From: Bacillota bacterium
GTDB taxonomy: Bacteria; Bacillota_A; Clostridia; Peptostreptococcales; Anaerovoracaceae
Length of the DNA stretch: 12,541 bases
Assembly: GCA_017547345.1 (NCBI GenBank)
Contig: JAFYPY010000083.1
Location: 1 to 12,541 of the forward strand
Reading direction: 5' to 3'
In this document: in pieces, positions 1-7,807 of the stretch
Numbering within the stretch: the first letter of the stretch is position 1
How the letters are laid out: each line of letters opens with the position of its first letter
Notes under the pieces: generated by a model
Told to the model about the DNA's origin: nothing
The model's database searches: none
Seen by the model: only the letters and a program-made list of their open reading frames with translations
Made by a program: the position numbers and the translations under genes

Positions 1-763
1 CAACGTTACACTGAGACGCGAACTAGATTTATATGCCAACGTTCGTCCTGTCAAGGTTCCCGACGAAGGCATCGACTGGATGTTCTATCGCGAAAATACA
101 GAGGGTGAGTACGTTCTAGGTAGCAGTGGCATAGAAGTTCCGGGCAAGCTTGCCATGGACTTTAAGGTTACTACTGATGAGGGCACTAGAAGAATCGCAA
201 GATCGGCTTTCGAATATGCTAAGAATAACGGCAAAACTAATGTGGCCATCGTCACAAAGGCTAATATTATGAAGAAAACAGACGGCAAATTTTCTAAGAT
301 TTGTAACGATGTTGCTTTAGACTATCCTGAGATTAAGACAGAAGACTGGTACATCGATATAATGACAGCAAACCTAGTCAATAAGAGTATAAGAAATCAG
401 TTCCAGGTTTTTATTCTGCCTAATTTATATGGTGATATCATTACTGACGAGGCTGCCGAAATCCAAGGCGGTGTAGGAACTGCAGGAAGCGCTAACATAG
501 GAGACAACTATGCAATGTTCGAAGCAATTCATGGCTCTGCGCCTAGAATGATAGAAGATGGACTTGCTGAATATGCAAACCCATCCAGCATTTTTAAGGC
601 TAGCGAAATGCTCCTTCGTCACATTGGCCTAACAAGCAAAGCAGATAAACTCTCTGCAGCCTTATACAAATGCTGCGATACAGAAAAAGCTGTAGTCGTT
701 ACTGGATTTGCAGACGGTAATACATGCAAAGAATTCGCCGACTATGTAATTTCAAATTTATAA
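1..763 (+). CDS. icd: Isocitrate dehydrogenase-type decarboxylating dehydrogenase, C-terminal part (5' end outside window)
   Basis: Partial gene; the reading frame is open from base 2, giving about 253 residues and missing roughly the first 90 to 100. The family oxidatively decarboxylates isocitrate to 2-oxoglutarate with Mg/Mn, supplying glutamate carbon in anaerobes. Visible motifs: LYANVRP, then YRENTEGEY (bases 86-112), typical of isocitrate rather than isopropylmalate dehydrogenases; the lysine of VTKANIMK (bases 257-259, equivalent to E. coli Icd K230); NLYGDIITDEAAE with the metal-binding aspartates; and HGSAP followed by Arg-Met (bases 545-550), then ANPSS and LLRHIG. Arg-Met sits where NADP enzymes carry Lys-Tyr and NAD enzymes an Asp, so NADP use is inferred. 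The ATG at 80 is internal, because homologous sequence continues upstream of it. Homoisocitrate dehydrogenase is a less likely alternative. A terminator follows directly. Confidence 0.85.
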   Translation, partial: NVTLRRELDLYANVRPVKVPDEGIDWMFYRENTEGEYVLGSSGIEVPGKLAMDFKVTTDEGTRRIARSAFEYAKNNGKTNVAIVTKANIMKKTDGKFSKICNDVALDYPEIKTEDWYIDIMTANLVNKSIRNQFQVFILPNLYGDIITDEAAEIQGGVGTAGSANIGDNYAMFEAIHGSAPRMIEDGLAEYANPSSIFKASEMLLRHIGLTSKADKLSAALYKCCDTEKAVVVTGFADGNTCKEFADYVISNL

Positions 764-781
764 AATCCCGTCCTTTCATAT

Positions 782-828
782 AAGCATTCAGATATTATTT
801 ATACATGTCTGGATGCTTCTTTATTTTG
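782..828 (+). terminator. Intrinsic terminator after the isocitrate dehydrogenase gene
   Basis: AAGCATTCAGA (782-792) pairs with TCTGGATGCTT (808-818) with one G-T wobble, and three more pairs extend the stem inward. The loop is about 9 bases, and a T-rich tail (CTTTATTTTG, 819-828) follows. It separates the upstream gene from the metF promoter. Confidence 0.8.
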
Positions 829-850
829 TATGCAAGAACGGCCCAAACCC

Positions 851-879
851 TTGAAAATACTAGCCTTTAGATGTATAAT
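851..879 (+). promoter_or_regulatory. Sigma-A type promoter of the metF-metH operon
   Basis: A TTGAAA -35 box (851-856) and a perfect TATAAT -10 box (874-879) are separated by 17 bases. Transcription should start near 885-887, leaving a leader of only about 30 bases before the metF ATG at 917. That is too short for a SAM, cobalamin or T-box leader, so any methionine control would need a repressor or act elsewhere. The ribosome binding site AAAAGG lies at 900-905. Confidence 0.75.
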
Positions 880-916
880 AAATTGTTCGACATTTTTAGA
901 AAAGGATGTATAAACT

Positions 917-1795
917 ATGAAAATTATTGAACTATTAAAAGATGACAAACTATCATTATCCTTTGAGGTTTTTCCGCCTAAAGTAGACTCTTCCTTTGAA
1001 AGCGTTAAAACTGCGACTGAAGAGATTGCAAAACTAAAACCCGCTTTTATGAGCGTAACTTATGGTGCAGGTGGCGGTACAAGCAAATACACATTGGATA
1101 TTGCTAAAAACATAAAAGATAAATACGATGTGTCTTCACTAGCTCATCTAACTTGCGTTTCTTCAACTAAAGAAACTGTTCGTCAGCGAATTGAAGATAT
1201 GAAAAATGCCGGAATCAAGAATGTAATGGCACTTAGAGGAGATATTCCTGAAGATATGCTTGGTGATGACAGAACAAAATGGGATTACAGATATGCCATC
1301 GATCTTGTTAAAGAATTAAAGGAATCCGATGCTGATTTCTGCATCGGCGGTGCTTGCTATCCAGAAATTCACCCTGAAAGCCTAAACCAGAAGGACGATA
1401 TCAAATACCTAAAGGAAAAGGTTGACGCAGGTTGTGAGTTTTTAACAACTCAGATGTTCTTCGATAACAACCTTTTATATAATTTCCTATATAAAATCAG
1501 AGAAGCTGGTATCACAGTTCCAGTAGTTGCAGGCATTATGCCTATCACTAATGCAAATCAGGTTGCAAGAGCAATCAGCCTATCTGGTTCTCACGTTCCA
1601 CAGCGTTTCAAGAGCTTAGTAGATAAGTTTGGCTCTGACCCTGCTGCTATGAAACAGGCTGGTATAGCCTACGCCACTGACCAGATTATCGACCTATTTG
1701 CAAACAATGTTACAAACGTTCACGTTTATTCAATGAACAAACCGGATGTTGCGCAGAAGATTCAGAGCAATCTTTCTGATATTTTAGGTAAATAA
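917..1795 (+). CDS. metF: 5,10-methylenetetrahydrofolate reductase
   Basis: Reduces 5,10-methylenetetrahydrofolate to 5-methyltetrahydrofolate, the methyl donor for the methionine synthase two genes downstream; a cytosolic flavoprotein with a TIM-barrel fold. The 292-residue length matches bacterial MetF. Visible signatures: LSFEVFPPK near residues 14-21, with Glu17 matching the catalytic glutamate of the E. coli enzyme; VTYGAGGG at 47-54; ALRGD at 105-109, with Asp109 matching the flavin-side aspartate; GGACYPEIHPES at 144-155; TTQMFFDN at 177-184; and GIMPI at 206-210. It is the first gene of the operon, with its own promoter and a 30-base leader. No metV-like zinc/Fe-S partner gene, which accompanies metF in many acetogens, is adjacent, so this looks like the ordinary biosynthetic form. 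The stop codon directly abuts the next ATG. Confidence 0.95.
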   Translation: MKIIELLKDDKLSLSFEVFPPKVDSSFESVKTATEEIAKLKPAFMSVTYGAGGGTSKYTLDIAKNIKDKYDVSSLAHLTCVSSTKETVRQRIEDMKNAGIKNVMALRGDIPEDMLGDDRTKWDYRYAIDLVKELKESDADFCIGGACYPEIHPESLNQKDDIKYLKEKVDAGCEFLTTQMFFDNNLLYNFLYKIREAGITVPVVAGIMPITNANQVARAISLSGSHVPQRFKSLVDKFGSDPAAMKQAGIAYATDQIIDLFANNVTNVHVYSMNKPDVAQKIQSNLSDILGK

Positions 1796-2455
1796 ATGAT
1801 ATTAGTAAAAAAATACAATGAACCACAAATTAATATACGGGAAATCTTACGTTACATGGGATGCAAGGATTCTAGCGAAGATATCGCTGCTCTCATAAAT
1901 GAATGTCTAAATGAAATACAAGGTAAACTTTCTTACAGGGTATGCTATGACACTTTCGACATTAATGTCACGCAGGAAAATGTCGACCTTGGTTTTGCAA
2001 CAGCAAGTAGCAGGGGCCTTAGTATAAACCTCGAAAATTGTCAAAAGGCAGTAGTATTTGCTGCTACTGTTGGCCTTGAAATAGACAGACTCATTGCCAA
2101 ATATAGCAGGCTTTCTCCGTCAAAGGCCCTATGCTTTCAAGCAATAGGAGCAGAAAGGATCGAAAGCCTTTGCAATGCCTTTAATGATGAAATCACAAAT
2201 GGAGCATTACAAGAAGGTTTTTATACAAGGCCTAGATTCAGTCCCGGCTATGGGGATTTGCCGCTAGATATACAAAGGGATATCTTCAGTTGCCTAGATT
2301 GCCCTCGTAAAATCGGACTTTCTCTAAACGAAAGCCTACTAATGTCACCGTCTAAATCCGTGACCGCCATTATCGGATTATCTAAGACACCAAAACAATG
2401 TAAAACAGCCAGCTGCACAGACTGCACTAAAACAGATTGCAGCTTTAGGAGGTAA
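1796..2455 (+). CDS. Stand-alone B12-dependent methionine synthase activation protein
   Basis: Resembles the C-terminal reactivation domain of MetH (Met_synt_B12 family), which binds S-adenosylmethionine and remethylates cob(II)alamin that forms by oxidation during turnover. At 219 residues it is much shorter than the roughly 330-residue E. coli domain and resembles the minimal separate subunit known from Thermotoga maritima (TM0269). The AdoMet-binding motif is R147-F-S-P-G-Y-G153, followed by IGLSLNESLLMSPSKSV at 173-189, which matches the family's 'LTES.AM.P..SV' segment. The C-terminus carries C202, C207, C210 and C215 (CX4CX2CX4C), plus C166 and C169 further upstream; this could bind metal or an Fe-S cluster, which is inference. 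The gene begins at the base after the metF stop, and its last codons contain the metH ribosome binding site, so the two products are probably made together. Confidence 0.85.
   Translation: MILVKKYNEPQINIREILRYMGCKDSSEDIAALINECLNEIQGKLSYRVCYDTFDINVTQENVDLGFATASSRGLSINLENCQKAVVFAATVGLEIDRLIAKYSRLSPSKALCFQAIGAERIESLCNAFNDEITNGALQEGFYTRPRFSPGYGDLPLDIQRDIFSCLDCPRKIGLSLNESLLMSPSKSVTAIIGLSKTPKQCKTASCTDCTKTDCSFRR
2447..2453 (+). promoter_or_regulatory. metH ribosome binding site embedded in the upstream stop region
   Basis: AGGAGGT is formed by the last two Arg codons (AGG AGG) and the first base of the TAA stop of the activation gene, five bases before the metH ATG at 2459. Ribosomes finishing the first gene leave exactly where the next starts, favouring translational coupling of the two methionine synthase subunits. 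Confidence 0.8.
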
Positions 2456-2458
2456 TAT

Positions 2459-4867
2459 ATGAAAATTCTAGATTATATGAAAGAAAACATCCTATACCTT
2501 GATGGCGGTATGGGTACACTTCTTCAGGAAGCGGGTATGAAGCCCGGCGAGTTACCAGAAATGTGGAATCTAACTCATCCTGAAGAAATCATAAAAATTC
2601 AAAAGAACTACTTCGATGCGGGAAGCAATGTTGTTAACACTAATACTTTTGGAGCTAACTCATTAAAATTCGAACTTCCTCTTTTAGAAGAAATCATCGA
2701 AGCCGCTTGTAACAATGCTAAAAAGGCAAGAGAACTATCAACAGCTCCTAGCGAAAAGTTCGTTGCCCTTGACATCGGCCCATGTGGCAAACTTCTTAAG
2801 CCATACGGAGATTTCGACTTTGAAGACGCGGTTGAACTCTTCGCTCAGATTGTTAGAGCAGGTGTTAAACACGATGTTGACTTAATCTTTATCGAAACTA
2901 TGAGTGATAGCTACGAAACTAAGGCTGCACTTCTTGCCGCAAAGGAAAACTCCGACCTTCCGGTCTTCGTTTCCAACGCTTATGGAGAAGACGGTAAGCT
3001 TATGACAGGTGCAACTCCTGCTGCTATGGTTGCCCTAGTAGAAGGCATGGGTGCAGATGCCGTTGGAGCAAACTGCTCACTAGAACCAAAACAGCTAAAA
3101 GGAATCGTGGATGAGCTTCTTGAAAACGCATCTATTCCGGTTTTATTAAAACCTAACGCTGGTTTACCTATGGAAAAGGACGGAAAAGCAGTCTATAGCA
3201 CACTTCCAGATGAGTTCGCTTCCGATTTAAGAGAAGCATGTCAGAAGGGAGTTAGCATTCTCGGTGGATGCTGCGGTACAAACCCTGAATATATCGCTAA
3301 CATTCACGAAGCTACAAAAGACTTAAAACCAGTAGCAATCGAGGCAAAGAATATCACTTGCGTTTCTTCATATACTCACGCAGTTAAGTTTGAAGAAAGG
3401 CCTATCCTGATCGGCGAAAGAATCAATCCAACTGGTAAAAAGAGATTCAAGCAGGCCCTTGTAGAAAAGGATATCGACTACATACTTCAGGAAGGTGTTA
3501 ACCAGCAGGATGCTGGTGTTGAAATCCTAGACGTTAACGTAGGACTTCCTGAAATTGACGAAGTGGCAATGCTAAAGACCGCAGTCTGTGAGCTTCAGGC
3601 AATCATCAATCTGCCACTACAGATTGATACTGCTAGCGCTACTGCCATGGAAGCAGCTCTACGCAGATATAATGGTAAGGCTATGATTAACTCCGTTAAC
3701 GGTAAGGACTCCTCTATGAGAGAAATCTTCCCGCTAGTTAAGAAATACGGTGGTGTCGTTGTTGCTTTAACATTAGACGAAAACGGAATCCCAACTACTT
3801 GGGAAGGCAGAGTAGAAATCGCTAAGAAGATTTTAGCTACTGCCGCTGAATATGGTATCCAAAAGAAAGACATTATCTTTGATACCCTTGCTATGACTAT
3901 CAGTGCAGACTCATCTGCTGCAAAGGCTACACTAAAGGCCCTTGAATATATCAGATACGAACTTGGTTGCCACACATCTCTAGGCGTATCCAATGTTTCC
4001 TTTGGACTACCAAATAGAGAAGCTGTTAACAGCACTTTCTTCGCATGCGCAATGGAAAGAGGCCTTTCTGCAGCAATCATGAATCCATTCTCAGCTGGCA
4101 TGATGAAGACTTACTACACATATAATGCTCTTCATGACTTCGATGAGAACTGCGGTAAGTACATTGAATATGTAACTACTCACGAGGAAGTGACCGTATC
4201 TAGCCAGCCATCTATTCTAAAGTCTAACGAAACTTCTGGCAATTATGCGTCTGCTCTTCAGAAGGCCATCGCAAAGGGACTAAAAGACCAGTCGGGCCAG
4301 CTAACTAAAGAACTATTAGCAACCGTTGCTCCACTAGATATCATCCAAAAGGAAATCATTCCGGCGCTAGACATCGTAGGCAAGGGATTTGAAGAAAAGA
4401 CTATCTTCTTACCTCAGCTACTTATGGCTGCTGAAGCCGCTAAATCTTCCTTCGAAGAAATCAAGTCATTTATGGCAAGTCAGGGTGGTGCATCTATCGA
4501 CAAATATCCGATTGTTATCGCAACTGTTCACGGCGATATCCATGATATCGGCAAGAACATCGTTAAATTGCTATTAGAAAACTATGGTTTCAAGGTAATC
4601 GACCTTGGTAAGGACGTTGCACCAGAAAAAATCGTAGATGCTGTTATCAAGCACAAAGCTCCTGTTGCAGGATTAAGCGCGCTTATGACAACTACTGTTC
4701 CTGCAATGGAAGAAACTATTAAACAGCTAAAAGAAAAAGCTCCTTGGTGCAAGGTTGTAGTTGGCGGTGCTGTACTAAATCAGGAATATTCAGATAGAAT
4801 CGGCGCTGACAAATACGCTAAAGACGCTATGGAAACTGTTAGATTTGCTGACAGTATCAAAATATAA
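2459..4867 (+). CDS. metH: Cobalamin-dependent methionine synthase, without activation domain
   Basis: Transfers the methyl group from 5-methyltetrahydrofolate via cobalamin to homocysteine, giving methionine. Domain order in 802 residues: homocysteine-binding barrel (about 1-290) with zinc ligands C206 (GANCS) and C271-C272 (GGCCGTNPE); folate/pterin-binding barrel (about 310-570) opening with RPILIGERINPTG; helical cap (about 590-675); and a Rossmann B12-binding domain (about 683-800) with the DxHxxG motif D693-I-H695-D-I-G698, where H695 is the lower axial cobalt ligand. E. coli MetH (about 1227 residues) carries a fourth, activation domain. Here that role falls to the product of the preceding gene. 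All catalytic metal ligands are present. Methyltransferases with a similar Hcy-Fol-Cob layout exist, but the neighbours metF and the activation gene support methionine synthase. Confidence 0.95.
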   Translation: MKILDYMKENILYLDGGMGTLLQEAGMKPGELPEMWNLTHPEEIIKIQKNYFDAGSNVVNTNTFGANSLKFELPLLEEIIEAACNNAKKARELSTAPSEKFVALDIGPCGKLLKPYGDFDFEDAVELFAQIVRAGVKHDVDLIFIETMSDSYETKAALLAAKENSDLPVFVSNAYGEDGKLMTGATPAAMVALVEGMGADAVGANCSLEPKQLKGIVDELLENASIPVLLKPNAGLPMEKDGKAVYSTLPDEFASDLREACQKGVSILGGCCGTNPEYIANIHEATKDLKPVAIEAKNITCVSSYTHAVKFEERPILIGERINPTGKKRFKQALVEKDIDYILQEGVNQQDAGVEILDVNVGLPEIDEVAMLKTAVCELQAIINLPLQIDTASATAMEAALRRYNGKAMINSVNGKDSSMREIFPLVKKYGGVVVALTLDENGIPTTWEGRVEIAKKILATAAEYGIQKKDIIFDTLAMTISADSSAAKATLKALEYIRYELGCHTSLGVSNVSFGLPNREAVNSTFFACAMERGLSAAIMNPFSAGMMKTYYTYNALHDFDENCGKYIEYVTTHEEVTVSSQPSILKSNETSGNYASALQKAIAKGLKDQSGQLTKELLATVAPLDIIQKEIIPALDIVGKGFEEKTIFLPQLLMAAEAAKSSFEEIKSFMASQGGASIDKYPIVIATVHGDIHDIGKNIVKLLLENYGFKVIDLGKDVAPEKIVDAVIKHKAPVAGLSALMTTTVPAMEETIKQLKEKAPWCKVVVGGAVLNQEYSDRIGADKYAKDAMETVRFADSIKI

Positions 4868-4897
4868 ATTTAATATCGTAATTATTAGGAGGAAAAA

Positions 4898-5659
4898 ATG
4901 GAACAATATTTAGCTGGTGTTAACTCCATGACGTTCTACGCAATTGTTGCTACTGTCCTTGGATTTATCACTGTAATGTGTTTTGTATTTCTAGTAAAGA
5001 GCTATAAGGCTGGTGTTGCAATCGGCATGGACCCTAAGGTCTTAAAGAAGACTATTATGGCAAGTGCCACTTTCACACTTTTACCTTCTATCAGCATTTT
5101 GCTAGGTGTAATCGCGCTAAGCGGAACTTTAGGAGTTCCTTTCTCATGGCTTAGACTTTCTGTAATCGGCGCCCTTCAGTACGAACTAAATGTAGCAGAA
5201 ATCGCTGCACAAAATATCGGACTAAGCGGCCTTAATTTAAGCGAACTAGACATAGGTGCCTTCGTTACTATCGCACTTGTAATGACAATGGGTATCCTAG
5301 GCGGAGTTTTCTGCTGTATCTTCTTCTTAAAGAAATATCTTGGAAAACTTCAGTCCAAACCTAAAAAGGAAAGCACAGAAACTGACTCTCCATCAAAGCC
5401 AGGTTTTGGTGCTCACGCTACAACTGCTATGTTCGTAGGTCTATGTGCCGCATATATCGGTGCATATATCGGACAGGCGATGCCTGGTGGCGGTTCAAAC
5501 TTTATGCCAATCTTCGTAGCAATTATTGCTGCAGCATGTATGACAGTGTTTGAATTCCTTGTTCAGAAAAAGAAAATATTAGTACTTGAAAACTTCAGCT
5601 TAGCAGCTAGTATGCTTATCGCAATGGCGGCTGCAGTAGTTGTTAACTTAGGATTATAG
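4898..5659 (+). CDS. Six-TM membrane protein, probable transporter subunit (DUF5058-like)
   Basis: An integral membrane protein of unknown biochemical role. I see about six hydrophobic segments: residues 11-33, 53-75, 119-144, 172-194, 202-222 and 230-253. A long loop between segments 2 and 3 contains LGVPFSWLRLSVIGALQYE, and a charged cytoplasmic-type linker at about 145-170 is rich in Lys, Glu and Ser. The IMAS..F.LLPSISILLGVIAL...LG.PF.WLRLSVIG pattern matches my recollection of the DUF5058 family, which I cannot verify here. It starts 30 bases after metH behind AGGAGG (4887-4892). The next gene is another multi-pass protein and the third a peptidase, so the natural reading is one half of a two-subunit transporter that supplies the peptidase's substrate or exports its product. 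No ATPase or binding-protein gene is present, so a secondary carrier or channel is more likely than an ABC system. Confidence 0.7.
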   Translation: MEQYLAGVNSMTFYAIVATVLGFITVMCFVFLVKSYKAGVAIGMDPKVLKKTIMASATFTLLPSISILLGVIALSGTLGVPFSWLRLSVIGALQYELNVAEIAAQNIGLSGLNLSELDIGAFVTIALVMTMGILGGVFCCIFFLKKYLGKLQSKPKKESTETDSPSKPGFGAHATTAMFVGLCAAYIGAYIGQAMPGGGSNFMPIFVAIIAAACMTVFEFLVQKKKILVLENFSLAASMLIAMAAAVVVNLGL

Positions 5660-5676
5660 GGAAGGAGGCAATTAAA

Positions 5677-6351
5677 ATGAACGAAAAAGAAAAATTCTTC
5701 AAAAAGTTTAACGATGGCCTCCACAGAATCGGCCGTATAACTCTAATATTGGCAGTAGCAATGCTTGTCGCTGTACCTTTTGTAATAGGTGCAATAAACG
5801 GCGTTATGCCAAACCTTGGCGGGTTCCTAAAGGGTTTTGCTAATGTTGGCCTTATCTATATTCCAGTTGCAATCGTAGAATTCCTTGTTTATGCTCCAAT
5901 GCTAGGCGTTGGTGGTAGTTACCTTTCCTTTATCACAGGTAATGTAACAAATATGAAAATCCCTTGCGTTATGAATTCAAAGGACATCGCTGGAACTGAA
6001 GCCGGTACTCCAGAACACGAAATTGTTTCTACAATAAGCGTTGCAACAAGTGCAATTACTACTACTTTGTTAATCGTTGCTGGCGTAATTCTTCTAGTGC
6101 CACTTCAGCCAATCCTTCAGACCCCTGAATTATTACCAGCATTTAATAATGTAGTGCCTGCATTATTCGGTGCTCTTGGTCTAAAATATTTTATTAAGAG
6201 CCCTAAGATTGCTGTTATTCCATTAGTTTTAATGAGTGCTCTTTGCATCTTTGTTCCAGCAGCAATCGGTCAGACAAGCCTATTATTAATTCCAAGCGGT
6301 GGCCTTGCCCTTGCAATCGGGTTTATTTTATTCAAGAAAGGTAAGATTTAG
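5677..6351 (+). CDS. Multi-pass membrane protein, probable partner of the preceding gene
   Basis: A 224-residue membrane protein of no family I can name. A short charged N-terminus (1-18) precedes about six hydrophobic segments: 20-40, 49-78, 119-145, 150-172, 176-196 and 200-220. The most distinctive part is GVGGSYLSFITGNVTNMKIPC at about 77-97, in the loop after segment 2. Its Gly, Thr, Asn and Pro residues look like a re-entrant or substrate-contacting segment, and a polar, acidic stretch follows (TEAGTPEHE, 107-115). It begins 17 bases after the upstream gene behind AAGGAGG (5662-5668), and its stop shares a base with the next gene's ribosome binding site. The matched size, topology and tight spacing suggest a heteromeric transporter with the previous protein. 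Transport itself is inferred from context. Confidence 0.65.
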   Translation: MNEKEKFFKKFNDGLHRIGRITLILAVAMLVAVPFVIGAINGVMPNLGGFLKGFANVGLIYIPVAIVEFLVYAPMLGVGGSYLSFITGNVTNMKIPCVMNSKDIAGTEAGTPEHEIVSTISVATSAITTTLLIVAGVILLVPLQPILQTPELLPAFNNVVPALFGALGLKYFIKSPKIAVIPLVLMSALCIFVPAAIGQTSLLLIPSGGLALAIGFILFKKGKI

Positions 6352-6362
6352 AGGAGGATATT

Positions 6363-7796
6363 ATGAAAATTATATTAATTGTTTTAGCATGCTTTCTTGC
6401 TTTTGTTTTACTCCTTGTTTTAAGAGCAGTAACACTTAAGCCAACAGCAGCCAAGGAAGCAAAGGTTATTTTAGATGAAAGCCCTAGAGCTTCCGAATAC
6501 GGTCAGAAACTATCTAAAATGGTTCAAGTGGAAACCGTTTCCGCAAGAGATCAGGAAGACCGTACAAAATATTACGAGTTTCATAAAGTTTTAGAAGAGC
6601 TTTTCCCAAATGTTCACGAAAAATGCGAAAAACATGACTTCAACGGAAGCTTACTATACAAGTGGAACGGACAGGGTAAAGCTGAACCTATTCTACTAAT
6701 GAGCCATCAGGACGTAGTAGAAGCAAATGGTGAATGGGAACACGAACCATTCAGCGGAGATATTGATGAAACAGGAAGAGTCTGGGGTAGAGGAACTGTA
6801 GATACTAAAGCCAGCCTATTCTGCATCTTTACTGCTGTTGAAGAAATGATTGCTGAAGGCTTTGTTCCAAAGGGAGACGTTTATATCGCATCTAGCTGTA
6901 CAGAAGAATGGAGCGGAGAAGGTGCCCCTTTAACTGCAGAATACCTTGAAAAGAATAATGTTAAACTTAGACTTCTTCTTGATGAAGGTGGTATGATTAT
7001 CGAAGAGCCAGTTGGCGGCGTAAAGGGTACATACGCTATGGTAGGTCTTGTGGAAAAGGGATACGGTGACGTTAAGTTCATTGCACATGGAAAAGGTGGA
7101 CATGCAAGCGCTCCAACTAAAAACACACCTCTTGTTAGACTAGGAAAATTCATGGTTGATGTTGAAAAGAAATATCCTTTCAGATCAGAATTTTCACCTA
7201 CAGTTGTAGAAATGTTTACTAGAATGGCTCCTAATATGGACTTTGGCATGAAGGTATTATTCTCAAATATGGGAATCTTAAAGCCATTACTTGTTAAGAT
7301 TCTTCCAATGGTAAGTGCTCCTGCGGCTGCAATGCTTAGAACAACATTGGCTTTCACAATGGCTAGTGGTGCAGAAGGTGCTAATGTACTTCCTCAGGAA
7401 GCAAGTGTTGTAGGTAACATGAGATATATCCAGCATCAGCCAAACGAAGAAAGTATTAAACTTATCAGCGATATCGCAAAGAAATATGATATTGAAACTG
7501 AAGTTATATACCATGATGCTCCTTGTCCAGTTGTAGACTTTAGAAGCGAAGAATTTGCTATTGTTGAATCTACAGTTAATGAAATTTATCCTGGCATCGG
7601 TGTTTGTCCTTACACTATGACAGGCGGTACTGATGCAAAATACTACGCAAATGTTTGCGATAACTGTATAAGATTTGCTCCATTATATATCGATGAACAG
7701 CAGTATGAATCAATTCATGGCTTAAACGAAAACATCTTCCAAGGTGCATTACCTATGGGCGTTGATTTCTATAAGACAGTTATTAAGAAAGCATAG
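6363..7796 (+). CDS. Membrane-anchored M20 family zinc peptidase/amidohydrolase (PM20D1/carboxypeptidase S-like)
   Basis: A two-zinc hydrolase of the M20 family, 477 residues. One N-terminal hydrophobic segment (2-22) with no obvious cleavage site suggests a membrane anchor. Metal and catalytic residues by motif: H115 and D117 in MSHQD, D147 in GRGTVDTK, E181-E182 in TEEWSG, D207 in LLLDEGG, and H452 in IHGLNE. The inserted dimerisation domain (about 220-345) includes GKGGHASAPT with H247. The EGWE/PPFSG-like segment (GEWEHEPFSG), the VDEGG-like block and the N-terminal anchor recall human PM20D1 and yeast carboxypeptidase S, which act on N-acyl amino acids and on peptides with C-terminal glycine respectively. 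Substrate is unknown; a dipeptide, N-acyl amino acid or other amide is possible. It ends the operon behind GAGGAGG (6351-6357) and is followed by a terminator. Dipeptidases of the PepV group are less similar at the motifs. Confidence 0.88.
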   Translation: MKIILIVLACFLAFVLLLVLRAVTLKPTAAKEAKVILDESPRASEYGQKLSKMVQVETVSARDQEDRTKYYEFHKVLEELFPNVHEKCEKHDFNGSLLYKWNGQGKAEPILLMSHQDVVEANGEWEHEPFSGDIDETGRVWGRGTVDTKASLFCIFTAVEEMIAEGFVPKGDVYIASSCTEEWSGEGAPLTAEYLEKNNVKLRLLLDEGGMIIEEPVGGVKGTYAMVGLVEKGYGDVKFIAHGKGGHASAPTKNTPLVRLGKFMVDVEKKYPFRSEFSPTVVEMFTRMAPNMDFGMKVLFSNMGILKPLLVKILPMVSAPAAAMLRTTLAFTMASGAEGANVLPQEASVVGNMRYIQHQPNEESIKLISDIAKKYDIETEVIYHDAPCPVVDFRSEEFAIVESTVNEIYPGIGVCPYTMTGGTDAKYYANVCDNCIRFAPLYIDEQQYESIHGLNENIFQGALPMGVDFYKTVIKKA

Positions 7797-7807
7797 GATA
7801 ATAAAAG

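Noticed and set aside
1..763. 3-isopropylmalate dehydrogenase (LeuB)
   Set aside because: The substrate-site motif is YRENTEGEY, typical of isocitrate dehydrogenases, rather than the RELTGG type of LeuB, and no leucine genes are adjacent.
829..916. Possible SAM or cobalamin riboswitch before metF
   Set aside because: The spacer is too short, a consensus promoter occupies most of it, and no conserved riboswitch helices are visible.
3595..4101. Open frame of 168 codons on the minus strand inside metH
   Set aside because: It is fully contained in a gene with intact domains on the other strand, has no ribosome binding site I can see, and its product resembles no known family.
6881..7357. Open frame of 158 codons on the minus strand inside the M20 peptidase gene
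   Set aside because: It lies opposite the conserved dimerisation and metal-binding region of the peptidase and looks like an antisense shadow of its codon bias.
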